Source of the DNA: Jacaranda mimosifolia
Taxonomy: Eukaryota; Streptophyta; Magnoliopsida; Lamiales; Bignoniaceae
Direction of reading: 5' to 3'
Assembly: GCA_018894105.1 (NCBI GenBank)
Contig: CM032128.1
Location: 20,193,001-20,257,000, forward strand
DNA: 64,000 bases
A model generated the notes under the pieces. That model did not search any database. It had not been told where the DNA came from and saw only the letters and a list, made by a program, of their open reading frames with translations. How positions within the stretch are numbered: position 1 is the first letter of the stretch; every line of letters starts with the position of its first letter. This document shows, in pieces, positions 45,201 to 56,789 of this stretch. A program made the position numbers and the translations under genes.

Positions 45201-47105
45201 ACTGTCCTAACACTTAATAAAGAAGATGAAAAATCTGAAACATCATGGCATGTGTCTCATTATGACTGAGCTTTGATATCCACTGTAGCAGCATTTTACA
45301 TCAGATTTATACTGTCAATGCCTATTTTAATTTCCAAACTTTGTGAGTTACATTACATATATATGTTCAATGTGATGTCTTTCTAAATTTGTGTGTGGTG
45401 ATATGCTAATATCCACCAAATGTGTTTGGATATCTCCATTTTTGGGAGATATCAGCAAATAGAAAAATTGATGTGCCAATATGTGGTGCATTAGATATAT
45501 ATATATATATATGATTTTAGGAACAATTTCTCAGATTTTCTGAAACTTAGTTACTTCAACTGCTAATAGTATATGATATGAGCTTAAGAAAAGATAAACA
45601 ATTCTACAACTATTTATACCTTATGAGATCTTTAAGCTTATGTTGAATGCTGAGTAGACTTAAGCAACTCTACATTACAAATGGTTGTCTATTTATGGGC
45701 ACATGAATTATTATCTTCCTCTGCATGTAGGTGAAAAGGTTAGCACCTAATTTACACTTCTAATAGCTTTGGATATTGAATAACTTATTTGCCTGTTATT
45801 TTTGCTATATTATTCCTCTAGGTTTATCATAAACATTAATTTGAAAAATATTCCTGGCAGATGTATTTATGGGATTCTGCTGAAATGTCAAAACCATCTC
45901 AGATATTCTCTATCAATTTTTTTTGTGAAAGATTACCACCCCAGCCAACTTTTAATATCCTTATGTTTATTATATCTAGTTTTAACGTGGATATACCTTT
46001 TATCATACTTTTCCCAGGCAAATTTACAACTGTGTCGAAGTTTCACTATTATACTACTTGATATGTCTTTGTTTTCATCAATTTTTTCTATAAACCAAAA
46101 TCCGGACTATTTCTGCTTCTCCATTTCAAAACCTCGATATGGATTTCGACGGTTATATTCTGAAGGTTCTAAACCTTGCTCGTGAGTTAACTGGTGATTT
46201 CTGACCTTTGGTTTAGTGACCTTGTTGATACTTATGCTGCTTCTGACATGCAAATGTGTGCTTGTGTATGTTATTGGTTTTTGTGTATGGACATGTGGCC
46301 TATAGCCTGGGACCAAAAGTAATTTTTTTAGTAAAAAGAATATTTTGTGGAGGCAAAATGGTCATTTGCTTGCCTGGAACCAGAAATATTGGAGGGGCAA
46401 AAAGAGGCTGAACTTTTTTTTCACTTTGTCCTATTTGGTGCTTGAGAATGGTGGTCAGTGTAAAAATTTTCTGCTACTCGAGGTATTGACATATCACATC
46501 TATATATGTTTGGCACTGGAGATGCACCCTTCTTTCTCTGTGATGGGCCGATGGCTTTCAAATCCAATATTGACAGGCAGTCACTTCTTCATATGAGGCA
46601 CCGGGCATGTCATTCTTTGTATTCCTGTTTTATTTCTCAAAAGAATATGCCCCATATCTGTTTTGAACTTACTCATGGATGCATATCTAACAAGTCAATG
46701 GCAATATTTGCATATCAGATAAGGCTTCAGCTTGAGTCTCTTCTGGCTGAGAAAGCTCGACTTGCCCAAGAGAATTCAGTCTATGCACGGGAGAATCGAT
46801 TCCTGAGGGAGATTGTTGAGTACCACCAGCTCACAATGCAAGATGTTGTGTACTTGGATGAAGGCAGTGAAGAAGTCACTGAAGTCTACCCCATCAAGAT
46901 AACCGCAACTGCTAATGTGCAGTCCTTAGGCACTATGCCAGCATTCTCTCCAACTCCAACAATTCCCCAGGGTGCAATTCCACAAGTGACCCAAAATGTT
47001 ACTTATGGTTCTGTGCCATCCCTGGAGCTTAAAGAGGTGTACGAAACCGTCAATGCATTGAACCCTTATGTCCAAATGCCAGTAGAAGATGTTAGAAGAC
47101 ATTAA
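39220..47105 (+). CDS. Conserved plant coiled-coil protein, six exons, 433 residues
   Basis: Exons: 39220-39459, 41824-42003, 42298-42423, 44065-44268, 44994-45158 and 46719-47105. All five introns are GT..AG and phase 0, and the exon lengths (240, 180, 126, 204, 165 and 387 nt) join in frame. Residues 1-80 are low-complexity Ser/Ala-rich after [35 protein letters not shown] follows (about 100-116), then a segment with [20 protein letters not shown] and [19 protein letters not shown]. Residues about 245-350 form the strongest coiled coil ([17 protein letters not shown], then [33 protein letters not shown] and [20 protein letters not shown]). The C-terminus is Pro/Thr-rich. I know this as a widely conserved plant protein of unclear function, sometimes labelled tropomyosin-like. 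No catalytic domain or membrane segment is seen. This looks like an intact, single-copy type gene. Confidence 0.88.
41430..41486. repeat. TC/TG microsatellite in intron 1
   Basis: A (tc)n run passes into tatg(tg)n, then gcacacacacatgtgtgtg. The alternating purine-pyrimidine part is partly palindromic (gtgtgtgtgc acacacac). Confidence 0.85.
45491..45513. repeat. AT dinucleotide repeat in intron 5
   Basis: A run of about eleven at units, tatatatatatatatatat, lies within the 1560-bp fifth intron. Confidence 0.8.
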
Positions 47106-47742
47106 GTGGAATTGGTGGCAATGGTCAATTTTTTTCATACCATTGGAAAAGGTTTGAGTTGTATCAGTATCGGTTGCTTAATTTGTTTGTAAAGTTGTTG
47201 TCTGTCAGTCTCTGTCTTGATTTTTTTCCTGCACACTATTGTGTTGCTGATAATCTTACCTCTTTCAATCTGCAGTCATGTTAAGGTGAAGTGGCTAAAA
47301 GGGTGTTTGTACTCGTTTCATGTTGTAATATCTTTTCTTTTTTCCCTTTCTTTCCTTTCCTTTCCTTTTGTTTTGTCTTTTCTTTTCTTTTTTTTTTTTT
47401 TTTTTAAAGGTCTTACTGTAAGCTTTGTGCTTCATAACATTGTGAAAAATTGCTGATTGAAAACTGTATATTAATCATAGAAATTCTTTGGTTGATCTTT
47501 TACGACAGCAATTATAGGTGAGCATATGGTGCTTGACTTGTTCTATACTTCTATGTGTTTGATCTTCTTGTAGTTTCCTGCTTGGTGGAACTTGTAGATA
47601 ATGCAGGGCAGTCGCCATTGGAAATTGAACTTGATTGCTTTTCCATTTTTAGATTGCAGCTTTTGGGATACTTCTGCATGTGCACGGCAAACTTCTAAAG
47701 ATTGGACCATAAGGCCATCCTCAATTTGAGCTTAATAAGGCA
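47106..47742 (+). other. 3' UTR and downstream flank of the coiled-coil gene
   Basis: After the TAA there are about 230 bases of mixed sequence, then a long pyrimidine tract (47335-47405, ttttctttcctttcc-like and a T-run), and TTGTAA-type words near 47325. No clear AATAAA was found, which is common in plant genes. The exact polyadenylation site cannot be placed. Confidence 0.5.
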
Positions 47743-47755
47743 CATTGGGTAGAGC

Positions 47756-48470
47756 TAGTGTTCTGAAAATCAGACTGGACCAGTTGGTTGAATTGGTGAT
47801 TGGAAGCTAATCCGATTCAATTGAAGCTTAAAACTTGGAAAATTATTGAACCGGCCAAAATCGATCAAAAATCAGTTCAATTGGTGGTGATTTGATTGGT
47901 TTGCTATCGATTTACTCATTTTTCTATTTTTTTGAAAATTTAAAATTTTAAAACTTTTAAAAAAATAAAAAATATAAAAAGAAAAAGAAAAATTATGAGT
48001 TGAACATGATGACTAAATTTTTTGGATATGTAGCTTTTTGAAACAAAAAATTATTTTATTGAAATTTAATAAAGTAGTTATACGTAGATGCTTATGTCTA
48101 ATCTATTATTTTATTTTGTTTAATCTTTTTTAGATTATGTTGAATATTTAGTATAAAAAAACTTATTTTTACTTGGATTTCAAGCATAAAACGGACAATC
48201 ACTTAAATTAATATTAAACAATCTTGTAATTAAATTATTCATTCGTAGCTAACTAATTGTGAAATATTATTTTTTTGAAAAACAACTTGAAAAGGAGTAA
48301 GAATAAAAAAAATTCAAATAATATTTTTTTTATATTGTGGAAATTTTTGTTTTTTTTATTAATATTAAAATATTATATATATATATAATATTAAATATAA
48401 TTATAATGTCAACCGATCGAATCAGTAACTAATAACATCATTGATTCTTTGCCCGATCCGATTTTAAAAA
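47756..48470. mobile_element. Inverted-repeat element, MULE- or hAT-like MITE
   Basis: Left end tagtgttctgaaaatcagactgg and reversed right end tgtttttaaaatcggatcgg form imperfect inverted repeats. They are of the TGTTTTAAAAATCGGAT kind common in plants. The 13-base word CATTGGGTAGAGC flanks both sides (47743-47755 and 48471-48483) and includes the target duplication. Its true length cannot be fixed; 9-11 bp would suit a Mutator-like element. The interior is AT-rich and non-coding. Confidence 0.7.
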
Positions 48471-48483
48471 CATTGGGTAGAGC

Positions 48484-50435
48484 GATTTGTATAGATGATC
48501 ACCAGCCTCGAGACCTTCATTATGCAAAATCCAAGTTTGCTGCAGTTTTTCGTTCATATTGTGATGACAGAGGATAATGCCAATTGCTAATCATATGGAG
48601 TAAGTTCACATGGAGGACTGGAGGCAGTCAGTGACATGGTAAGGCGGTAAGCCAGGTTTGTGTGACCACGCGCCTCCCGACAAGAAAGTCCTGTTGGAAT
48701 CTTTTTGAGTTGGTGGACCAGTCACGTTCGTGCACACCATAGGAATAAAGATGCTAATCAATTTTTCCATCTTTCTTTCTTTCTTTTTTCTCTTTCAAAG
48801 TTCGCATTTGGCAAAGTCATCTATAATGGCTTAAATTGTCTTTCAACAGCGTTTTTGCCTTTTATATAGAACAGAGAAAAAGAACAAGTGACAACAAATG
48901 CTTGGGTCGAAGAGATTTATTTGCCTAAACAAAGAATATTGTATTCGACTTCAAAGGAGAACAGAAGTACAATGCCTAGTTATTGAGCTCAATAGTGGAA
49001 TTTACTGAAAGGTACACTCTGCCCTCTGGGCTTGACTGGTGGAAGCTTGGTTTGTTGGGCCAATATTTCCCAGCCCAGTATGGATATGGATGACATTTAA
49101 TATTCGATCCGTGAGTACTCAATCCTACCCAATTCGATTGGGGCGTATGGAAAACTCACCTCGTAGCCGGGCAGTTTGGGTTCGGGTTTATGGTAAGTCC
49201 ATCCCACCCGAACCCAAAATATTTATCTATATATTATTTTATATATTTTTTTAAAATTTTAACAAAAATATATATACAATATCTAATCTTAAACATAATC
49301 CTTTTAGTCACATAACTTGATTCCTGATAGTATTCATCTTTTCATCACAACCTAGAATGTCGTCTGTGAATTTTTAATTTTTTTATTCTTTAATTTAGTT
49401 AAATTGATTTGTACTGTTGTGCAACTTTGACTTGAATTAAATCTTTCATGTTGATTTTATTTTTAAAAAATACATCTTTAAAAGTAAATTATATGATATT
49501 CTAATTGAAAAAAAAAATTATAATTAATTGCAGTAGGATTTGGATTCTATATATACATTATGGATAGAGTGCGGTTTTTACTCCTAAAACCCGTAGGGTG
49601 GGTTGGAATTGAGTAAGAATCCACCCCGTCATCCCTAAGTATAAATAGTTTGTTGACATCACATCATTAGTCATTTGAAAGGGGCCTTTAGATTGAAAAT
49701 TAATAATAACAATAATAAAGGATGCTCAAGATTACAATTTTTATTTCGAGAAATTCATATTTTAGATGACAAGAATCAATTGATCAATTCGCTCAACTTG
49801 CTATGCATTTCTCTTGGGAAACATATGTGGGGGTCTAATTTGATCTGATTAATTATCTTAAATACAAAAGTAAATGAAATTGGCATTATTTTATTTAGAC
49901 TCTAAAGGTTATAACGTCAAATACTTACATTAATAATTCAATATATATATAATGTAGTAAGAGTTTCATGTATCCAATTATTGTTATTCAACTTAATTTA
50001 TTAAATGTTCCATTTGTCTATGATGATGCCAATAATATATACTCAACATGAAATAGAAAACATCTTCAAAATTTTCTGCTGTTTCCTTCCTTTATTGTTT
50101 TTTTTTTCTTTCCTTTTTTAATTGATACATTGACGGAGAAATTAATAGGTGAGACATAGAAGAATGGTTATTTTATTTGGGAACATCACAGTGGTCTAAG
50201 GCAGAAGGAATGCAAACTCTTTTCCCCCTTATGTTTCAACTTTCAACCAGTAATCATATGGAAAGTCTACCTGAATTCAAATCATTACGATTCTTTCCTT
50301 TGTTAGTCACATTAGAAATAGTAAAACATAAAAGTCTAAGCTTGAAATTCTATTCTCCCAAAAAGTCAAAAGAGCAATCATAGACCAGGATGATTTTTAT
50401 TTTGTTTTTATTTTTTTTTTATAGAAGCAATCTCA
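48484..50435. other. Intergenic region, no gene supported
   Basis: AT-rich sequence. Only short chance ORFs are present (49039-49254, 50177-50383), without recognisable motifs. Near 49000-49640 a stretch begins with cagcccagtatggatatgg and ends with gtgggttgg... ccccgtcatcccta. This recalls hAT-like MITE ends, but the two ends do not pair convincingly. Confidence 0.5.
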
Positions 50436-50708
50436 TTAAGAAACATGAAAGGTGTCCACTAGGGGAAATCCCCCATTACAAAAGACTGTAGCAAGAAGAG
50501 AATCGACAGAGCAAAATCCAACAAAATTACATAATCTAGCCCAGGCTGCTAAATTATGCGCTGCTAAATTAGCCATTCTAGGAATAAACTTAAACCTCCA
50601 TTTCTTCCATTTTGACCAGAAAGCACGGACCTTCAGGATGGTAGGTTTCACAGCCCTGTCAATAGGGACAAGGAGGTTATTGATCATGGAAATAACATTC
50701 ACACAATC
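50436..50708 (-). pseudogene. RNase H-like (RVT_3) 3' part, separated by element B
   Basis: On the minus strand this reads CVNVISMINNLLVPIDRAVK, then FKFIPRMANLAAHNLAAWAR and ends FPLVDTFHVS. This is the C-terminal half of an RNase H-like domain as found at the end of plant LINE-type RT proteins (R-x-x-N-x-x-A-H-x-L-A signature). Its N-terminal half is at 61527-61739, beyond element B. The 111 bases at 51051-51161 repeat part of it. Confidence 0.75.
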
Positions 50709-51503
50709 TGATGCGGCTTGGGTTCCAAGTACACGACCTCGACCTGGATCACCCAAAGTATCCCTGGTAACAACCGTGACCTCGATCTAGTACCGCACGA
50801 GTGAATTTTGGGTCTCTAACATGATCACAAGAGAACACGTTAGGCTAGCTGAGATCGCCCTCAGCTAAGGCCCTCCGATGCCTAAGTTAGTGAGGTAATC
50901 AAATGGGCTCGGGGTAAAGAAATGAAGTTGAGTGACAATTAATAATGATTGCTTGACCTGGAACTGTGCACATCTTGCCTTGTCTTTAGGTTGGAGCGTC
51001 CTTGTCCGTACAGATCAAGTTGGCAGCTTATCGCGCGCTAGATCCTTAATCCATTTCTTCCATTTTGACTAGAAAGCACGGACCTTCAGGATGGTAGGTT
51101 TCACAGCCCTGTCAATAGGGACAAGGAGGTTATTGATCATGGAAATAACATTCACACAATCTGATGCGGCTTGGGTTCCAAGTACACGACCTCTACCTGG
51201 ATTACCCAAAGTATCCCTAGTAACAACCGTGACCTCGATCCAGTACCACACGAGTGAATTTTGGGTCTCTAACATGATCACAAGAGAGCACGTTAGGCTA
51301 GCTGAGATCGCTTTCAGCTAAGGCCCTCCGATGCCTAAGTTAGTGAGGTAATCAAATGGGCTTGGGGTAAAGAAATAAAGTTGAATGACAATTAATAATG
51401 ATTGCTTGACCTGGAACTGTGCACATCTTGCCTTTTCTTTGGGTTGGAGCTTCCTTGTCCGTGCAGATCGAGTTGGCAGCTTATCGCGCGCTAGATCCTT
51501 AAT
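50598..51503. repeat. 453-bp tandem duplication spanning the element B left junction
   Basis: Unit 1 is 50598-51050 and unit 2 is 51051-51503. Each holds 111 bases of RNase H-like host sequence, then the first 342 bases of the element B LTR starting tgatgcggctt. The two units differ at only a few per cent of positions by eye (for example gaccagaaagc versus gactagaaagc). The LTR is interrupted at 51050, where ccttaat is followed by ccatttcttcc instead of caatcaacg. Confidence 0.9.
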
Positions 51504-51668
51504 CAATCAACGACTCCCAATCCAGGTCATGAGCCGATCCGGGTTGGGCTCATTCGGATCATGACCCGACCCAGATAAAAGGATGCGGATTCTGTCCTGT
51601 TTCATCATTTTGTTAAAGTCCAGAGGTATAAAAGTATTTTCGAGCCTCCCCAGTAATAATTACGATCA
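51162..51668 (-). repeat. 3' LTR of element B
   Basis: This runs on the plus strand from tgatgcggcttgggttcc to taattacgatca. A partial third copy of its left 342 bases lies at 50709-51050 because of the tandem duplication. Confidence 0.9.
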
Positions 51669-51686
51669 TTAATTCCCCTACTTTCC
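51669..51686 (-). other. Polypurine tract of element B
   Basis: On the minus strand ggaaagtaggggaattaa directly precedes the 3' LTR start TGATCGTAATT. It resembles the aagtaggggga tract of element A. Confidence 0.7.
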
Positions 51687-51832
51687 AAGTGTATTGGTTC
51701 TTTCACCTGCATGGGGGAATGCACCTATACACTTTGGGAAGTAAACTCCTGGCCTTCATAGCCGTTTGATCGACCAGATCAATCTAGGCCGTTAATACTG
51801 CCTCGATGGTGTGAACCGTCATCTTTAGCCAT

Positions 51833-51841
51833 CTATAAATA
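51833..51841 (+). promoter_or_regulatory. TATA-like box in front of element B aORF
   Basis: The sequence ctataaata lies 165 bp inside the 3' LTR, on the strand of the antisense ORF. It is followed within 60-160 bases by a pyrimidine-rich stretch and the first open frame. Element A has the same box in the same relative position. Confidence 0.55.
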
Positions 51842-51869
51842 CATCAGGGCTGCCTCATAACTTTATTTT

Positions 51870-54468
51870 GTTTCTCCCCACTTTAATAAACTTCTGCTCT
51901 CTGATCCCTTAGACCGCTTGCCCGACCCTAATTCTCCAAGTTCATCATTCTCTTCATTATTCTTTCCTGATAATAAGTTCAAACTGAAGTTTGAGTTCGA
52001 GTTCCTTTTCTGATAGGGCTCGTGACCCCAGTCAGTTGAGGTCAAGTGAAAGTTCCTCCCTATCCTCGCATTCCAAGGGTGTGACCTCCCTCCAAATCGT
52101 TCTCTATATGGGTTCGACCCTGATACCCATAGAGTCTCGAGGTCCTGACCACCAAGTGAGCTCATCCCCAGTTGGTCTTTCATTTGCTATGGTGAATGTT
52201 CCCGTACCCGACCCCAATCCTAAAACTGAAGAGTACTTGTTCTCCACCCCTCCTAGTTAGTCATAGTCTCGAAGCTAGGATCCCTTTCGGTCACCGAGGT
52301 CAGGTCTAGGTTTTTCATTCCTTTTGATTACGAAATAATCTTTCCCAATAACGCGGATCGGATGCATCTCCCCCCAGCAAGCTGTGCCACATTCTCCATT
52401 GGATGCTTGAAGGGGGTCTGAGATTTCCCATTCCCGATACCGTAGAGAATATCCTGTTAGGACTTGACGTCTGTCTTACCCAGCTTATTCCCAACGCAAT
52501 AAGACATATCCTTTGTTTCCTCATCATAACGGCCCATTTCGGGGTTGAGCCCTCTTTTGCCCATTTTTGGGCTCTCTACTCAATAACAAAATCGACCCGA
52601 ACTGGAGAGCGCGGCTTCTATTATCTCACCCAAGACCCCTATGTAAATTTCCCTTCGTCCTTGGGTCCGTGGAAAGAAAAGTTTATTTTTATTCGAGCTC
52701 CTGCCAATCGTCCTTGGCGATTTAGATATGACTAAAGGCACAGTAAACCTAAGCCCTCTGTGTCGGAAAAGGTCACCTGGGGAGAGGACTTCATAGATGC
52801 CTTAACTGACCACTTCTATAAGGCGAGCGAGCTCCTAAAGAAAGAAGTTCTCAAAATTTCCGGCCTTTCGCCCGCTAACATCCAAGTTCAAAGAACCCTA
52901 AATGATGGTTCCCTCTACCCTTCTCGTCTTTTTTCGCTTTACTTTATGCTAGTTTGTATTTAGGTCGTGGTTTAACCCTTTTCCTTCTTTGTTGCAGTTA
53001 TGTCAAGCAAATATTTAAGGATTATCAACAAGATGAAGGCCCAAAAAAAGTCCTTGATGGTGAAGGCTCAGTCTTTAGGGCTCGCTCCAGCTCTCCCATC
53101 TCCTAGTCCTACATCGACCCCGATCCCTGCTCCAAATGCCTCGATGCAGTCAGTGGGAACTAAACAGGAAGTTCAAATAATACAGACTCTTGAGGTCGAG
53201 GTCGCTTCTCCGGATCCCGAGGTCGTTCTTCCAATTAATGTAGTCCTAAAGGCGAAAGGGAAGAAATGGAAGCATCATTCTAAAAGCAAGAGCCCCAAGC
53301 TTATTTCCCCCAGTCATTCTGGCAAAAGTCTTTTGGATAAATCGAAGAAATCTTCAAAGGGCAAGAGCTCGAGCGGGAGTTAAGTAGAAAAGAGACCTCG
53401 ATCTGATGCCAGCCTCACCTTCGCCATGCCTAGGGACCTCGACCTACATGATTTCCGTGAAGCGCTCCTCAATGATGCACGTAAGGGTTATAAGACTGTC
53501 AATTCACAATTTTCTGGTGACTCTTCGCGCCCAGCCCTAATCCCGGACTAGAAAATTATAGATCAGAGCAGCGTGCTTTGATCTCAATCTAGATGGACAT
53601 CTTTCGAGCTCTACAAGGGTTGTCTGATGACCTAAGACCAAGCTTTACTGGCTCCAGTCAATTTCACCAAGCTGGAGGAGAATGGAGCTCACGCCATGAC
53701 ACAAGGAAGTGCCTGTTTTTCTTTTTCATTTTGCGCTTATCTGTTTGGGGTCCAGATCACACCAATCGCAGTTGCTTCGCAGGGGGTAGTATACATGTAC
53801 CAACTTGCCCTCCAATGTGCTTTTGGCGCAGCCGCTTCATGGCCCGGGATCATGAGGTCATGGAGCTCAAATTGGCGAATGAAGAACTCAAGGCCAACTT
53901 GAAATCGACACAGGAGTCTGCCGACAGCGAACTATCTTTCCATAAGGAGGAGTTGGCGGATCGCGATTAGAAAATAAATTAGAAAATAAAAGACTGAGAG
54001 CAGAAGCTGGCTAGTATGAAGAAGTCCCTCGCTTTGGAGAAGAAAAAGTCTTACGAGCAGGGTTGCTCCAAGGGCCATTCTAAGTCCAAAAACTCGAAGG
54101 AGTATAAAAAGTTGATTCAGCAGGCCCGGATGGATGGGGCTAGCACTTTTAAGAATTCAAGCACCTTCAAATCTCTCATTGAGAATAAGGCTACAAAGTA
54201 CACTTTCATGGGTTTCATGAAATGCCAAGCTCAGCTGCAGAAACTGAATGGGATCGTGGAAGGGTTCAATCTCAAGTGATTGGATCCCACGAAGGATGCC
54301 AACTTGAAAGATTATCCTCTAGGTGGCCTTTCGGATACGGGAGGGCCTGAGGACGAGTTCACTTGCCTTGCTGAGGAGGAAGTTCCTCAACCAACCACAG
54401 AAGATGGCGAGATCCCTTCCGAGGCTCTTCCTCCTGCAGCGATCGAGGATCCCAAGGGGACGTCATAG
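51870..54468 (+). pseudogene. Antisense ORF (aORF) of element B, gag-like/coiled-coil protein, slightly broken
   Basis: It lies opposite to gag-pol. Exon-like open parts are at 51991-52260 (Ser-rich: SSESSSLSSHSKGVTS), 52376-52735 and 52760-52930. A likely intron is 52930-52996 (ending ttctttgttgcag), and further open parts are 53000-53383 and 53830-54468. The second part has LPPASCATFSIGCLKGGLRF, LTQLIPNAIRHILCFLIITA and GFYYLTQDPYVNF, ending near APANRPWRF. This matches the gag-like Transposase_28-type domain as I know it. Next is a Pro/Ser then Lys-rich linker, a coiled coil (VMELKLANEELKANLKSTQE, then the 54016-54279 stretch), and an acidic tail (TCLAEEEVPQPTTEDGEIPS) with stop at 54466-54468. 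A few stops and shifts interrupt it. Function unknown. Confidence 0.72.
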
Positions 54469-54679
54469 GCTAGGACCTAACATAGTATAGATTTTGACAA
54501 GATTTGTATGTTGACTTTGGCTCGATATCCTTTACTAAACTATCTGTATTCTATGATCTCGAGCTGGGGTACCCATGTAATCATCCATTCGCATGAAATG
54601 AATTGAATGTTTTGGGGAATTGACAAGTATCTAGGTTCCTTATTTAGTACCTCCCCCATCCCCGTTTACTTGGATATTT

Positions 54680-55275
54680 TTTGGCCTTTGGGTCTTGTAC
54701 AGGTCCACTACCAGACCCCGACCCCATTGTCTAGAGATCTTTATGGCATTGGGATCTTGTGCAAATCTAGTGTAAGAACCCGATCCCACTGCCTTGGGAT
54801 CTTCCTGGTGTAGGGATCTTGTGTAGATCCCATAGTAGGGCACAATCCTATTAACTTGGGATCTTCTTGGCACTGGGATCCTGTGTAGATCTAGTGTAAG
54901 AACCCAACCCTGCTGATTTAGGATCTTCCTAGTGTTGGGATCTTACGCATATCCCATACTAGGGCACGATCTCGTTAACTTGGGAACTTCTTGGCATTGG
55001 GATTTTGTGCAAATCCAATGCAGGAACCCGATCCCGCTGATTTGGGATTTTCCTGGCGTAAGGATCTTGAGCAGATCCCATACTAGGGCGCGATCCCATT
55101 AACTTGGGATCTTCTTGGCACTGGGATCTTGTGATGAGCTAGTGTAGGAACCCAATCTCTCTAATTTGGGATCTTCCTGGTGTTGGGATCTTGTGCAGAT
55201 CCAATGCAGGAACCCGATCCCGCTGATTTGGGATCTTCCTGGTGTTGGGATCTTGTGCAGATCCCATTAACTTGA
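54680..55275. repeat. Minisatellite of about 60-bp half units (dimer about 120 bp) in element B
   Basis: The half unit holds gggatcttgtgcagatcc, then aggaacccgatccc and cttgggatcttcctgg. Two alternating half-unit types (one with actagggcgcgatcccatta, one with caggaacccgatcccgctga) give a higher-order step of about 120 bp. About nine to ten half units are seen. It occupies the same place, between the pol end and the aORF end, as the 89-90 bp repeat in element A. Confidence 0.85.
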
Positions 55276-55401
55276 GATGTATCATAAACCACATTATGCG
55301 AAGAGCAAATTCACATCATTAATTAAAAGGGAATTTGTGTAATTGAAATGCATTACAAAGGGCACTAGCCACACGCTGGCTTTACAAGATTCATTACAAC
55401 C

Positions 55402-56690
55402 TTAAACATAAAAAAATTTCAAATTCTGCACGTTCCATGACCTCGGTAACTCCTTGCCTTTAGCATCCTCTAACATGTATGATCCTTGCCTAGTTACTCT
55501 GACCGCTTTGTATGGCCTCTCCCAGTTTGGGTCCAGCTTCCCTACATGCTTCGAGACTTCCACCTTCTTTAGGACCCAGTTTCCCATACCGGAAGCTCCT
55601 CGGTTGAACTCTCTTATTATAGTGCCTAGTCATAATGTTCTTGTACTCCTGAATTTTGACATAAGCCATGTCTCGTTTTTCTTTAATGACCTCTAGCTCA
55701 AACTCTCTGGCTTCAATGTTGTCTTCTGGTTCATATTCTAAAATTCTTCGAGTGGGCTCCCCAATCTCAGTAGAGATCATAGCCTCTGCTCTATAGACCA
55801 AGAAACACGGGGTCTCATCTGTTTTCGTTTTAGGTATAGTGCGATGTGCCCATAAGGCTCCCTGGAGTTCATCAGCCCAACCTCCTTTCGCCTCATTTAA
55901 TCGAGCCTTGAGAACTTTTAAGAGGTTTCTATTGGTCACCTCTGTCTAGCCATTTGCTTTTGGGTTCCCCACTGAGGTGAACCGCTGTTTAATCTTGAGC
56001 TCTTGGCACTAACTTGTAATTTTCTTTCGGTTGAATTGTGTTCCGTTAGCTGAAATCAAAACCTTAGGGATCCTGAACCTGCATATAATATTCTTCCAAA
56101 GGAAACCCATGATCTCCTTTTCTATGACTTTCACCAATGCCTCCGCCTCTACCCATTTACTGAAATATTCCACAGCTACTATCACGAACCTCTTTTGACC
56201 CTGAGCCGTTGGGAAGGGGCCCAAAATATCAATTCCCCATTAATCAAAAGGACAAGATACGAGGATCGGATCCATCGGGTCAATGGACTAGGTTCGCATG
56301 GAATTGGCATTTCTCACACTTCTTTACCAAGGCAGCCGCATCTTGACTCATAGTGGGCCAAAAGTTACCTTGTCTGAGGGTCTTCAGTGCTAAAGACCTC
56401 CTCCTACTTAAGTGGTTCCCACAACTGCCTTTGTGGATTTCTCGCATCACATACTGAGCCCTTTCGGATCCCAGGCACTTTAGCGGCCCTTCAACGGATC
56501 TCTTGTATAGTTCCCCGTTGACTATGATGAACCAGTTCGCCCTGAAGGCCAGCCTTCTGGCTTCTTTCATATCCTCAGGTAAGGTCCCGTCTATCAGGTA
56601 GTGAACTAGGCCATCCTTCCAAGTTGTCCCCTCCTCTGTTTGCATTATTGTTTCTTTTTCAAAAGCATCCTCCTCCAATTCAGAATATTC
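55402..56690 (-). pseudogene. Element B integrase, broken, second catalytic Asp lost
   Basis: The zinc finger (56510-56280) has REIHKGSCGNH and KKCEKCQFHAN, the HHCC pattern. The core starts with PFD-stop-WGIDILGPF (TAA at plus 56240-56242), then FVIVAVEYFSKWVEAEAL. The second catalytic block reads LISANGTQF, where the family has LISDNGTQF, so Asp is now Ala. The third block (EVTNRNLLKVLKARLNEAKG, 55925-55880) keeps Glu. After a frameshift near 55560 the C-terminal part reads VLKKVEVSKHVGKLDPNWE and ends at 55402. Confidence 0.85.
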
Positions 56691-56789
56691 AGCTATTAGA
56701 AATGTTATGGTCGCACTTCGGGTTCCTATGGTCGAACTGCCAAACTTAGCTAATGCACCCGCTCTCTCATTTTACTCTCTGGGGACCTG

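Noticed and set aside
46506..46718. Possible upstream extension of the last exon of the coiled-coil gene
   Set aside because: The open frame runs into the intron by chance. The AG at 46717-46718 joins exon 5 in phase and the coiled coil continues directly from it.
49000..49640. Possible MITE between cagcccagtatgg and ccccgtcatccc
   Set aside because: The two ends do not form a convincing inverted repeat and no target duplication was found.
50177..50383. 68-codon plus-strand ORF
   Set aside because: No motif, no codon or context support; likely chance.
50709..51050. Third, independent LTR (solo LTR) of element B family
   Set aside because: It is preceded by the same host bases and ends abruptly inside the LTR at the start of the second host copy, so a tandem duplication explains it better.
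54680..55275. CRISPR-like array
   Set aside because: The repeats are contiguous and degenerate without unique spacers, and the DNA is clearly plant nuclear; it is a minisatellite.
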